Source: Alphaproteobacteria bacterium
GTDB taxonomy: Bacteria > Pseudomonadota > Alphaproteobacteria > GCA-2731375
Direction: 5' to 3'
Length of the DNA stretch: 21,308 bases
NCBI GenBank assembly: GCA_030746295.1
Contig: JASLMY010000057.1
Span: 1 to 21,308 of the forward strand
The position numbers and the translations under genes are program-made. A model generated the notes under the pieces. The model saw nothing but the letters and a program-made list of their open reading frames with translations. It had not been told where the DNA came from and made no database searches. Numbering within the stretch: the first letter of the stretch is position 1; each line of letters begins with the position of its first letter. Positions 7,598 through 15,125 of the stretch are shown here, piece by piece.

Positions 7598-9283
7598 TCA
7601 GTTCGTGGCCGGCTTGGCCGGTGGCAGCCGCGAGACGTCGTCGACGACATAGACGACGAGCGGCTCGGCGCGGCCGCGGACCTGGATCGACTGTCGTTGG
7701 AAGCCCGAGAGGTCGATCCCGGCCGCCGTCGCCACGTCTTCGGAGACGACGAGCTGGCAGGCGAATTCCTTGGTCGCGACCTCGAGGCGGCTGGCGGTGT
7801 TGACGGCATCGCCGATCGCCGTCACCGAGGAGATGTCGCGATAGCCCATCTCGCCGACGACGCAAGCCCCGGTGTGGATGCCGATGCCCATGCGCAGTCG
7901 CTCGCCGCTCGCCTTGAGCAGGCCGTCGTTGATCTCGTCGAGCGCCCGGGTCATGCCGCGGGCCGCCTCCAGGGCCTGGGCGGCACCGCGCTGGAGGCCG
8001 GTCTCGACCCCGAAGAGCGCCATGACGCCGTCGCCGATGAACTTGTCGAGGTGGCCGCCGGCCGCCTCCACCGCCGTGCCCATGGCGCGGTAATAGGCGT
8101 TGATGACGAAGACGACGTCGTAGGGCAGCTTGCTCTCGGCGAATTGGGTGAAGGCGCGGATGTCCGAGAACAGGATCGCGATTTCCCGCTCCGCACCTTG
8201 CAGATAGCGCGCCTTGCGGTAGCCGTGCTTGGGCTCGGCCGCGGCCGGCAGCAGCGGGGCCACGGCGAGGTCGCGACGCGGCCGCAATTGGCAGGCGAGG
8301 CGAACCCCTTCCGCCGCGCCGACCCGCTTCAGGACCTTGACCTCCTGGTCGCTCGGCGGTGGCAAGCCGGCATCGTCGCCGACGACGCGGATCCGGCAGG
8401 TCGAGCAGCGGCCCCGGCCGCCGCACACCGAGGCGTGCGGAATACCGCCGGCCTGGCTCGCCTCCAACACCGTGTGACCCCGGTCGACGTTGACCTGGCG
8501 GCCGTTGGGATAGGTGAGCGTGATGGTGTGGCGGCGCTCGTGCAGCCAGCGGCCGGCGCGAAAGGCGACGACGCCCAAGACCACGACGGCGGCGGTGACG
8601 CGGACCGTGAAGGCCCAGGCGTGGATCCAGTCGACGGCGGCCTCGTTCGGCAGGCCGATGAGGGCCAACTGACGCTCCAGCCAGAGCTGGTCCTGGGCCA
8701 AGAGGGCGGCTTCCCTGGCCCCGGCGGCGAAACCGGCCAGGCCCACCGCCGGCAACAGCACCGCCAGCGCCAACAACAGGCCGCGCCACGGGCCGTAGCC
8801 CGGCTTCAACCGCAGCCAGTAGTGGAGACCGAGACAACCGTGCGTCCAGGCGATCAGCAGCGCCACCGTCTGCATCAACCCCTGCTGCCAGTCCCAAAGC
8901 CAGAGCGACAGCAGCACGAAGGCATAGCTGTCCTCGAGGCCGTGCACCTCGTGGCCGCCCCGCGTGGCGACGACGTGGGTTGCCAGCAGCAACGGTATCG
9001 CGAGGCCGAAGCCGATCTGAACCGCTTCGCCGGGCGGCATCGTCAGGCGCCGGCGGCGCAGCAGGGACTGGACGACGACGAGTGCGTGCAGGGCGATCGC
9101 GCCGTAGAGCAAGATCGTGCCGGGCGGGCTGCGCCAGAGGCCGAGAAAGAGCCGGCGTCCCCACTCCATCGCCTCCAGCGAGATGTTGCCGAGGCCGTGG
9201 TTCAGGAGATGCGTCGCCAGAAAGAAAAAGAGGACCAGCCCCGTCCAGAGCCTGAGCCGCTGCAGCCACGCCGACGACACCAC
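7598..9283 (-). CDS. Membrane-bound class III adenylyl cyclase with [2Fe-2S] ferredoxin domain
   Basis: The 561 residues form three modules. Residues 1-245 hold about six or seven hydrophobic helices (near 12-28, 56-75, 89-107, 120-157, 167-187, 225-243) with intramembrane His residues H25, H29, H66, H103, H148 and H154, like the haem-carrying cytochrome b subunits of succinate dehydrogenases. Residues 252-345 are a [2Fe-2S] ferredoxin domain: C287-x5-C293-x2-C296 and C331. Residues 365-550 are a class III cyclase with metal-binding D374 and D418, adenine-selecting K414 and T488, and transition-state N495 and R499, so it should be active and make cAMP. The GTG start has GGAGG 8 bases upstream. 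The gene follows a PfkB-family gene by 50 bases on the same strand. Haem binding and redox control are inferred. Confidence 0.93.
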   Translation of the reverse strand: MVSSAWLQRLRLWTGLVLFFFLATHLLNHGLGNISLEAMEWGRRLFLGLWRSPPGTILLYGAIALHALVVVQSLLRRRRLTMPPGEAVQIGFGLAIPLLLATHVVATRGGHEVHGLEDSYAFVLLSLWLWDWQQGLMQTVALLIAWTHGCLGLHYWLRLKPGYGPWRGLLLALAVLLPAVGLAGFAAGAREAALLAQDQLWLERQLALIGLPNEAAVDWIHAWAFTVRVTAAVVVLGVVAFRAGRWLHERRHTITLTYPNGRQVNVDRGHTVLEASQAGGIPHASVCGGRGRCSTCRIRVVGDDAGLPPPSDQEVKVLKRVGAAEGVRLACQLRPRRDLAVAPLLPAAAEPKHGYRKARYLQGAEREIAILFSDIRAFTQFAESKLPYDVVFVINAYYRAMGTAVEAAGGHLDKFIGDGVMALFGVETGLQRGAAQALEAARGMTRALDEINDGLLKASGERLRMGIGIHTGACVVGEMGYRDISSVTAIGDAVNTASRLEVATKEFACQLVVSEDVATAAGIDLSGFQRQSIQVRGRAEPLVVYVVDDVSRLPPAKPATN

Positions 9284-9333
9284 TCGACCCGCCTCCCGCT
9301 GGCGCCCCCCGCTCTGCGGCGCCGTCGCCGGCG

Positions 9334-10326
9334 TCAGCCGAGCCGCTCGGCGACCAGTCCTGCCAGCGGCGTCTCCGGGCGAGCGCCGATATGGCTGATC
9401 ACCTCAGCCGCAGCGATGCTGGCGATACGGCCGCAGTCGTGCAAGTCCCGGCCCTGAGTATAGCCGTGCAAGAAGCCGGCGGCATAGAGATCGCCGGCAC
9501 CGGTGGTATCGACGACGCAATCGACCGGCTCGCAGTCGATGACGTGGGTCTCGTCCGCACCGAGAATGATGGAGCCCTTTTCGGAGCGGGTGAGCGCGAT
9601 GACCTCGCAGCGCCCTTTCACCGCCTGCAGCGCCTCGTCGAAGCTGTCGGCCCGGTAGAGCACCTTCACCTCTTCCTCGTTGGCGAACAGAATGTCGACG
9701 TGGTTGTCGACCAGGTCGAGGAATTCCTCGCGGTGGCGCTCGACGCAGAAGGTATCGGAGAGCGTCAGCGAGACCTTGCGTCCGGCCTCGTGAGCGATCC
9801 GCATCGCCTTCAAGAACGCCTCCTTCGCCGCCGGCGGGTCCCACAGGTAGCCTTCGAGATAGGTTACCGCCGCCCCCTGGACGGTCTCGGCCTCGATGTC
9901 GTCGGCGGTGAGCTCGACGCAGGCGCCGAGATAGGTATTCATCGTCCGCTGTGCATCCGGCGTCACCAGCACCAGGCAACGGGCCGTCGAGGGGCCGTCG
10001 TCGGCCGGCGGGGTGGCGAAGTCGACGCCGACGGCGCGAATGTCGTGACGGAAGATTTGCCCAAGCTGGTCGGCCTTGACCTTGCCGATGAAGGCCGCCC
10101 CGCCGCCGAGGCTGGCGACGCCGGCCACGGTGTTGGCGGCGGAGCCGCCCGAGCATTCGACCGAGCTGCCCATGTCCTCATAGAGCGCATCCGCCTGACC
10201 GGAGTCGATCAGCATCATGGCACCCTTCTCGAGCCCGTGCTTCTCGATGAACGAGTCCTCGGCGTGCGTCAGGACATCGACGATCGCGTTGCCGATGCCG
10301 AGTACGTCTGCGCGCGCGTCCGCCAT
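9334..10326 (-). CDS. PfkB-family carbohydrate/nucleoside kinase (adenosine-kinase-like)
   Basis: A 330-residue ribokinase-fold kinase. The substrate-binding GGSAANT (60-66), the NEEEV segment (216-220) typical of PfkB proteins, and the signature DTTGAGD (273-279) with catalytic base D279 are all intact. The N-terminal 'DVLGIGNAIVDVL' and the overall layout resemble proteins annotated as adenosine kinase, which make AMP from adenosine; a sugar substrate is the alternative. The frame is open further upstream, but the ATG at 10326 has GGGGAGG 7 bases before it. The cyclase gene follows 50 bases downstream. It is divergent from the amidase gene. Confidence 0.9.
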   Translation of the reverse strand: MADARADVLGIGNAIVDVLTHAEDSFIEKHGLEKGAMMLIDSGQADALYEDMGSSVECSGGSAANTVAGVASLGGGAAFIGKVKADQLGQIFRHDIRAVGVDFATPPADDGPSTARCLVLVTPDAQRTMNTYLGACVELTADDIEAETVQGAAVTYLEGYLWDPPAAKEAFLKAMRIAHEAGRKVSLTLSDTFCVERHREEFLDLVDNHVDILFANEEEVKVLYRADSFDEALQAVKGRCEVIALTRSEKGSIILGADETHVIDCEPVDCVVDTTGAGDLYAAGFLHGYTQGRDLHDCGRIASIAAAEVISHIGARPETPLAGLVAERLG

Positions 10327-10362
10327 GGCGCGGCCTCCCCTAATTCCAACCACCGGGCCGCA

Positions 10363-10368
10363 GTATAG
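10363..10368 (-). promoter_or_regulatory. Possible -10 box for the PfkB-family gene
   Basis: CTATAC on the minus strand, 37 bases before the ATG, matches the alphaproteobacterial -10. The -35 at 17 bases (TTTCCC) is poor, so this is tentative. It lies in the 137 bp divergent region with the amidase gene. Confidence 0.25.
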
Positions 10369-10463
10369 AGCTGCGGTCGGGCGATGGGAAAGCCCGTCTG
10401 CGGCTGTACAAGGCAGCGCGCCGGAGGCATAGTGCGCCGGAATTCCTGGCCCCGGGAGCAAGC

Positions 10464-11897
10464 ATGGCGGAGGAACTCTGGCGCCGTTCGGCGCGCGATG
10501 TCGTGGCCCTGCTGGGCGCCCGCGAGATCTCGCCGAGCGAGCTCGTCGAGATCGCCTTGTCGCGGATCGAGGCGGTCGACGGCGCCGTCAACGCGGTGCC
10601 GACCCGCTGTCCAGAGCGGGCCTTGGCGCATGCGCGACAGATCGAGAGCGCGGGCCCGCCCGAGATGCCGGGGCCCGGCTACCTCCACGGCCTGCCGATC
10701 GTGGTCAAGGACCTGACCGACGTCGCCGGGGTCAGAACGACGCGCGGCTCGCCGATCTTCGCCGATCGCGTGCCCGAGCGCTCCGACATCCTGGTCGAGC
10801 GGCTGGAGGCGAACGGCGCCATCGTCGTCGGCAAGTCCAACACGCCCGAGTTCGGGGCCGGTGCTCAGACCTTCAACGAGGTCTTCGGCGCCACCCGGAA
10901 CCCCTGGAACACGGCCAAGACTTGCGGCGGCTCGTCGGGCGGTGCCGCGGTGGCGCTGGCCACCGGCGAGGCCTGGCTCGCCACCGGCAACGACCTCGGC
11001 GGCTCGCTCCGAATCCCGGGCTCCTTCTGCTCGGTGATCGGCCTGCGCACCAGCCCGGGCCGGGTCGCGCGCGGCCCTGCGCCGAACCCCTTCGAGCGGC
11101 TCGGCAACGACGGCCCCATGGCCCGCGACGTCCGCGACGCGGCCCTGATGCTGGATGCTCAAACCGGCGAAAACGGCCTCGATCCCCTCTCCCTGCCGGC
11201 CCCGGCGGTCTCCTTTCAAGAGGCGGTCGAGCGCCTGGCGTCGCCGGCCCGGATCGCCTGGTCGCCCGATCTCGGAATCGCGCCGGTGGAGCCGGAGGTG
11301 CGCGATATCTGCGCCACTGCGGCCACCTGGTTCGAGAACCTCGGCGCGACGCTCGAGCCGGCCTGCCCGGATTTGAGCGAGGCCCGCGAGGCCTTTCAAG
11401 TGCTGAGAGCGCACGCCTACGTGCTGGCGCGCGAGGAGCTTTTGCAGCACCACCGCGACAAGCTCAAGCCCGAGGTGGTCTGGAACATAGAGAAGGGTCT
11501 GGGACAGGACGGCCCGACCGTGGCCCGGGCCGAGCGGGCCCGCGGCGTCCTCTACCATCGCGTCGCCGACTTCTTCCAAACCTACGACCTCTTGTGCTGC
11601 CCTGCCGTCATGGCGCCGCCCTTCGACATCGAGACCCGTTATCTCGAGACGGTCGCGGGCGTCGCCTTCGACAACTACGTCGATTGGATGATGCTGACCT
11701 ACGCGATCACGCTCACCGAATGTCCGGCCCTCTCGATCCCCTGCGGCTTCACCGCGGCGGGCCTGCCGGTGGGGCTGCAGCTGGTGGCGCCGCACCGGGG
11801 CGAGGCGGCCTTGCTGGCGGCGGCGGCGCGCTTTGAGGACGGGCACGACTTTGCCGCCATGGTGCCGATCGATCCCCGCCCCCCGACCGGGGCCTGA
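10464..11897 (+). CDS. Amidase-signature family hydrolase
   Basis: The 477 residues match the amidase signature family, which cleaves amide bonds. The catalytic triad is complete: K82 (IVVKDL), cis-Ser S157 (CGGSSGG) and nucleophile S181 (DLGGSLRIP). The 24-residue spacing between the two serines equals that in fatty acid amide hydrolase (217/241). It is not obviously GatA: there are no gatB or gatC neighbours and the context is unrelated. The substrate cannot be read from the sequence. No signal peptide is seen, so it is probably cytosolic. GGGAG lies 8 bases before the ATG. The EI24-like gene starts 17 bases after the stop. Confidence 0.93.
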   Translation: MAEELWRRSARDVVALLGAREISPSELVEIALSRIEAVDGAVNAVPTRCPERALAHARQIESAGPPEMPGPGYLHGLPIVVKDLTDVAGVRTTRGSPIFADRVPERSDILVERLEANGAIVVGKSNTPEFGAGAQTFNEVFGATRNPWNTAKTCGGSSGGAAVALATGEAWLATGNDLGGSLRIPGSFCSVIGLRTSPGRVARGPAPNPFERLGNDGPMARDVRDAALMLDAQTGENGLDPLSLPAPAVSFQEAVERLASPARIAWSPDLGIAPVEPEVRDICATAATWFENLGATLEPACPDLSEAREAFQVLRAHAYVLAREELLQHHRDKLKPEVVWNIEKGLGQDGPTVARAERARGVLYHRVADFFQTYDLLCCPAVMAPPFDIETRYLETVAGVAFDNYVDWMMLTYAITLTECPALSIPCGFTAAGLPVGLQLVAPHRGEAALLAAAARFEDGHDFAAMVPIDPRPPTGA

Positions 11898-11914
11898 GAG
11901 AGCGAGGAAGTGCT

Positions 11915-12595
11915 GTGCTGTCGCCGTTCGTGAAAGCCGCGCACCAGTTGCCCGAGCCGGCCTTCCGCAATGTCCTGCTAAAGTCGCTGGCGCTGGCGGT
12001 GGTGCTCTATGGTGCCCTGCTTTGGCTCGCCTTTTATATCGTGCCACCACTGATTAGCTTCGAGTGGTCATGGCTCGAGTGGCTGACCGAGGCCGGCGCG
12101 CTTCTGGCCTTCCTTGTCGCCGCCTTTATCCTCTTCCCGACCGTGGCGACGCTCTTCGTCAGCCTGTTCCTGGAAGAGATCGCCTCGGCGGTGGAAGAGC
12201 GCCACTATCCCGACGACGCGCCGGGGCAGAGCCCGGACGTCTGGACCTCGTTCGCCCTGTCGCTGCGCTTCACGGTCGTCGCCCTGTTGATCAACGTGCT
12301 GGCGCTGCCGATTTATCTGATCACGCTCTTCCTGCCGCCGTTGAATCTCGTTGTCTTCTATGGTTTGAATGGATACCTTCTAAGTCGTGAATACTTCGAG
12401 CTTGTGAGTTCACGACACCTGGCGCCGGAGGCGATGCGCGAGCTAAGGCGCAGCGAATGGCGCCGGTTGTTCGTAATGGGTGTGATCATCGCCTTCCTGC
12501 TGACGGTGCCGTTGGTCAATTTCGTGGCACCGGTGCTGGCGACGGCGGCGATGGTTCACGGTCTCAAGGGCTTACAGGCGAGACGGTCGGCGTGA
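11915..12595 (+). CDS. EI24/CysZ-like integral membrane protein
   Basis: A 226-residue multi-pass inner-membrane protein with hydrophobic helices near 21-45, 58-85, 115-139, 141-156 and 186-213. The LNGYLLSREYFELV segment (151-164) followed by an Arg-rich stretch is characteristic of the EI24 domain shared with the sulfate channel CysZ. Whether it transports sulfate is unknown; no sulfur-assimilation genes are nearby. The GTG start at 11915 has GAGGAAG 5 bases upstream. It is 17 bases after the amidase gene and 68 bases before the bactofilin gene, so the three are probably co-transcribed. Confidence 0.82.
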   Translation: MLSPFVKAAHQLPEPAFRNVLLKSLALAVVLYGALLWLAFYIVPPLISFEWSWLEWLTEAGALLAFLVAAFILFPTVATLFVSLFLEEIASAVEERHYPDDAPGQSPDVWTSFALSLRFTVVALLINVLALPIYLITLFLPPLNLVVFYGLNGYLLSREYFELVSSRHLAPEAMRELRRSEWRRLFVMGVIIAFLLTVPLVNFVAPVLATAAMVHGLKGLQARRSA

Positions 12596-12663
12596 ACGCC
12601 CCCACGGCAAGGCAGGGGCGAGGCGGCGGCACGGGGGTAGCCATCAGCGAGAGGTAGCAGACG

Positions 12664-13389
12664 ATGTTCGGGCGAAAGCAAGACGGTTCGGACGGCGACG
12701 GCACGCCGCCCGAGGAGGCGTCGGAGGCATCGGAGTCGTCGACGGATTCCTTTGCCGAGGGTATCCGCCAGGATGTGGAGCGTCCACGGCCCGAGGGCCG
12801 CGGTGCCGGCGAGCCGGAGGACACCGACCTGGCCCCATCGGAGCCGACGGTGAAGCCGGGCTCGACGATGGCAGTGCTACCGCCCGCGGGCGGTGCCGGA
12901 CGGGCGGCCGCCTATCGCACGGCGCCGGAGCCGCCGGAACCAGCGCCGGAGACCCCGGCGCCGCCGAGTGCGGCGGAACCAACGCAACCGAGCGGGCAGG
13001 CCATGACTGACGATGACACCAAGAAGCTGATCGTGGGCCGCGGTATTTCCCTCAAAGGCGAGATCAGCGAATGCGATTCGCTAATCGTCAAGGGCAGCGT
13101 CGAGGTCAACCTCCCCGACGGCCATTCGATCACCGTCGGCACCACCGGGGTCTTCAAGGGCTCGGTCGAGGTCGAGGAGGCCACCATCGCCGGCCAGTTC
13201 GAAGGCACGCTCGTGGCGCGCAAGGTGCTGACCATCCAGAGCTCGGGCCAGGTGCGCGGCGATATCCGCTATGGCGGCCTGCAGGTGGAGCCGGGTGGCG
13301 TGCTCTCGGGCACCGTCGATTCCGCCGTCAGCGCGCCCGCCACACCACCCGCCGGCGCCGACCAGGGCGAGCCCGGAGGCGGTGCTTGA
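12664..13389 (+). CDS. Bactofilin-family polymer-forming protein
   Basis: Bactofilins assemble without nucleotides into filaments that guide cell shape, stalks or wall enzymes. Residues 121-219 form the bactofilin beta-helix: LIVGRGISLKGEI, then repeating 'VKGSVEV', 'FKGSVEV', 'IAGQFEG' and 'GQVRGDI' rungs. The first 115 residues are a Glu/Pro/Ala/Ser-rich, probably disordered extension, unusually long compared with typical short bactofilin tails. An internal Met at 114 could produce a compact form, but the ATG at 12664 has GAGAGG in reach and a conventional MFGRK start. A short Pro/Gly-rich tail ends the protein. Confidence 0.93.
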   Translation: MFGRKQDGSDGDGTPPEEASEASESSTDSFAEGIRQDVERPRPEGRGAGEPEDTDLAPSEPTVKPGSTMAVLPPAGGAGRAAAYRTAPEPPEPAPETPAPPSAAEPTQPSGQAMTDDDTKKLIVGRGISLKGEISECDSLIVKGSVEVNLPDGHSITVGTTGVFKGSVEVEEATIAGQFEGTLVARKVLTIQSSGQVRGDIRYGGLQVEPGGVLSGTVDSAVSAPATPPAGADQGEPGGGA

Positions 13390-13452
13390 AGCGCATCGCG
13401 GCATCCCGGCTCGGGTGCCTAGCAATTGGGCGACGGCCACGGCGGCGGCGGG

Positions 13453-13980
13453 ATGAGGCTTGAACGGCGACGCTTCGGCTTCCGAACGGCAATGGTCTTG
13501 CCGGCCCTGCTACTCGCCGCTTGCGTTACGCGGCAACAAGCAGACGTAACGGCACCGCAACCCGAGGTCGCGGCAGCAACGGTGACGCCGCAGCGTGAGC
13601 AGACGCCGACGGTAACGCCGATCGAAGCGGCGCGAGAGGACAAGCGCCCCCGCTTCGGGCGAGCACCGCGGCCGGCCTCGAGCTCGCCGTCGGCGCAGGT
13701 GGCGGCGCGGCAGACGGTACGGTTGGCCGGCCTGCGGGGCACCGATTTGGTGCTGCTGTTGGGTCAGCCGAGCCTGCAGCGGCGCGATCCGCCGGCCGAG
13801 GTCTGGCAGTATGTCGGTCCCCGCTGCACCTTGCATGTTTTCTTCTACAGCGCCGGTGCCGCCGCCGATTACCGCGTCATGCACGTCGATGCCATCGATC
13901 GCGGTGGTGCGCGAGCCGAGCCCGAAGATTGCTTGGCCCGCCTCTTGGACGCGGCCAAGAACGCCGACCGCTCGAGCTAG
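13453..13980 (+). CDS. Small lipoprotein with BamE/SmpA-like C-terminal region
   Basis: The 175 residues start with a positively charged segment, a hydrophobic helix and a lipobox (LLAAC, Cys24), so the mature protein should be lipid-anchored at the outer or inner membrane. Residues 25-80 are Pro/Thr/Ala-rich and probably disordered. The C-terminal part, with 'LAGLRGTDLVLLLGQPSLQ', 'VWQY' and a beta-rich stretch, resembles the BamE (SmpA/OmlA) pattern in which a protein of the Bam complex begins 'L..G....V...LG.P', but this is a weak likeness. I chose the ATG at 13453; a TTG at 13426 would add 9 residues ahead of the signal peptide. It starts 63 bases after the bactofilin gene. Confidence 0.75.
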   Translation: MRLERRRFGFRTAMVLPALLLAACVTRQQADVTAPQPEVAAATVTPQREQTPTVTPIEAAREDKRPRFGRAPRPASSSPSAQVAARQTVRLAGLRGTDLVLLLGQPSLQRRDPPAEVWQYVGPRCTLHVFFYSAGAAADYRVMHVDAIDRGGARAEPEDCLARLLDAAKNADRSS

Positions 13981-14026
13981 AGCAAATCCGGTTCGGTCAG
14001 AATCGTCTCGACGCCGCCCACCCTGG

Positions 14027-14048
14027 CCCTCCCCCACAAGGGGGAGGG
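14027..14048. repeat. C-rich/G-rich hairpin repeat
   Basis: A perfect 9 bp stem, CCCTCCCCC / GGGGGAGGG, with an ACAA loop. It resembles the dispersed 'CTCCCCC...GGGGGAG' hairpins found between genes of many alphaproteobacteria. It is 46 bases after the lipoprotein stop and may act as its terminator, although no T-run follows. Confidence 0.6.
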
Positions 14049-14116
14049 AAAGTTTATTGCAGCGCAAGCGCTTAATACCAACGAGCCTATGAACGGACTT
14101 CTCGGCCTGTAGCGGC

Positions 14117-14234
14117 GTCATCGCGAGGGGCGTAGCCCCGACGCGATCCAGGAGCGGCGCGAAGACTCTCGAAGTCCACGCGCGGCATCGAAGTCCGCTG
14201 GATTGCCGCGCTCTCTTCGTTCGCTCGCAATGAC
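14117..14234. repeat. 118 bp palindromic intergenic repeat (GTCATTGCGAG-type)
   Basis: The outer arms are GTCATCGCGAG (14117-14127) and CTCGCAATGAC (14224-14234), complementary except for one base. Inner arms GATCCAG and CTGGATT reinforce the fold. The sequence belongs to the widespread GTCATTGCGAG...CTCGCAATGAC family of dispersed palindromes. The middle contains CGAAGTCC twice. I see no transposase, so any movement would need one elsewhere. Confidence 0.65.
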
Positions 14235-14283
14235 CCCGTGGCGCACCTTCTCACAAGCCGATTCAATGGCTCGACGGTATAAG

Positions 14284-14306
14284 TCCTCCCCCTTGATGGG
14301 CGAGGA
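14284..14306. repeat. Third hairpin repeat (CCTCCCCCTTGA-type)
   Basis: TCCTCCCCC / GGGCGAGGA forms an imperfect 9 bp stem with a short TTGAT loop, followed by a G-rich tail (TTTAGGTAGGGGTGG). The pattern resembles dispersed 'CTCCCCCTTGA...GGGGGAGG' elements of alphaproteobacteria. It lies about 80 bases from the nth stop and could end nth transcription. Confidence 0.5.
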
Positions 14307-14384
14307 TTTAGGTAGGGGTGGCAGCGAACCCCGCGAGCCGGTCGCGATCGATCGTGAACTGCTCGAGGAGCGCTCGAACGAGGC

Positions 14385-15023
14385 TCAGGCCAGCGTCGTC
14401 TTCGCCTTGTAGCCACAGAGGTCGGCGACCGGACAGGCCGGGCAATCGGGACGGCGCGCCTTGCAAATATACCGGCCGTGCAGGATCAGCCAGTGGTGCG
14501 CGTGCAGCCGATAGCGTTTCGGCACCGCCTTCTCCAGCTTCTTCTCGACCGCCAGCGGCGTCTTGCCGGGGGCGAGGCCGGTGCGGTTGCCGACGCGGAA
14601 GATGTGCGTGTCGACGGCCATCGTCGGCTCGCCGAAGGCGACGTTCAGGACGACGTTCGCGGTCTTGCGGCCGACGCCCGGCAGGGTCTCCAGCGCCTCG
14701 CGCGACCGCGGCACCTGGCCGTCGTACTCGGCGAGCAGCCGGCGCGACAGCGCTATCACGTTCTTGGCCTTATTGTTGTAGAGGCCGATGGTCTTGATGT
14801 GGTCTTTGAGCTTGGCCTCGCCCAGCGCCAGCATCTTCTCTGGCGTATCGACGACCTTGAAGAGCTTTTCCGTCGCTTTGTTGACCGAGACGTCGGTCGC
14901 TTGCGCCGACAGCGCCACGGCGACCAGCAGCGTATAGGGATTGACGAAGCTGAGTTCGCTGCGGGGGTTCGGATCGCCCGCCTCGAGGCGGGCGAAGAAG
15001 GTCTCGGCGTCGGCCTTTTTCAT
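14385..15023 (-). CDS. nth: Endonuclease III (DNA glycosylase/AP lyase)
   Basis: Nth removes oxidised pyrimidines and nicks the abasic site in base-excision repair. The 212 residues contain the helix-hairpin-helix LPGVGRKTAN with catalytic K120, catalytic D138 (AVDTHIFRV), and the [4Fe-4S] loop C187-x6-C194-x2-C197-x5-C203. These positions coincide with E. coli Nth numbering. The frame is open well upstream, but the ATG at 15023 gives the family's N-terminus. It is divergent from the DUF2244 gene across 102 bp. Confidence 0.97.
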   Translation of the reverse strand: MKKADAETFFARLEAGDPNPRSELSFVNPYTLLVAVALSAQATDVSVNKATEKLFKVVDTPEKMLALGEAKLKDHIKTIGLYNNKAKNVIALSRRLLAEYDGQVPRSREALETLPGVGRKTANVVLNVAFGEPTMAVDTHIFRVGNRTGLAPGKTPLAVEKKLEKAVPKRYRLHAHHWLILHGRYICKARRPDCPACPVADLCGYKAKTTLA

Positions 15024-15125
15024 AGCCGCCGATCCTAGTGCAAAATCCACCGCCGTGAAATCGAGCGCTCGATGGGGCCGGTCCGGCGGCTTTCCGGCGG
15101 CTCGGTCCGCACCTATATTTGATCT

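Larger units (their letters stand above)
13981..14384. other. 404 bp gene-free stretch with three palindromic repeats
   Basis: No convincing gene lies between the lipoprotein stop and the end of nth. Short open frames here lack family motifs and cross the repeats. The stretch holds three separate hairpin-type elements, described individually. The flanking genes are convergent, so part of this DNA probably serves transcription termination. Confidence 0.7.

Noticed and set aside
7697..9457. A 586-residue plus-strand frame opposite the cyclase gene
   Set aside because: It is a shadow of a gene with complete catalytic motifs; the translation is repetitive (Gln/Arg/Asp-rich) with no domain signature.
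10327..10461. Upstream extension of the PfkB-family frame
   Set aside because: The ATG at 10326 has a strong GGGGAGG Shine-Dalgarno and the correct family N-terminus. The extension crosses a likely promoter.
10269..12050. A 593-residue minus-strand frame opposite the amidase gene
   Set aside because: Antisense to a complete amidase triad and Arg/Gly/Asp-rich in composition; the long frame arises from GC-rich third positions.
14117..14234. CRISPR-like or insertion-sequence reading of the repeats at 13981-14384
   Set aside because: There are no regularly spaced direct repeats with unique spacers and no transposase; the elements are dissimilar single palindromes.
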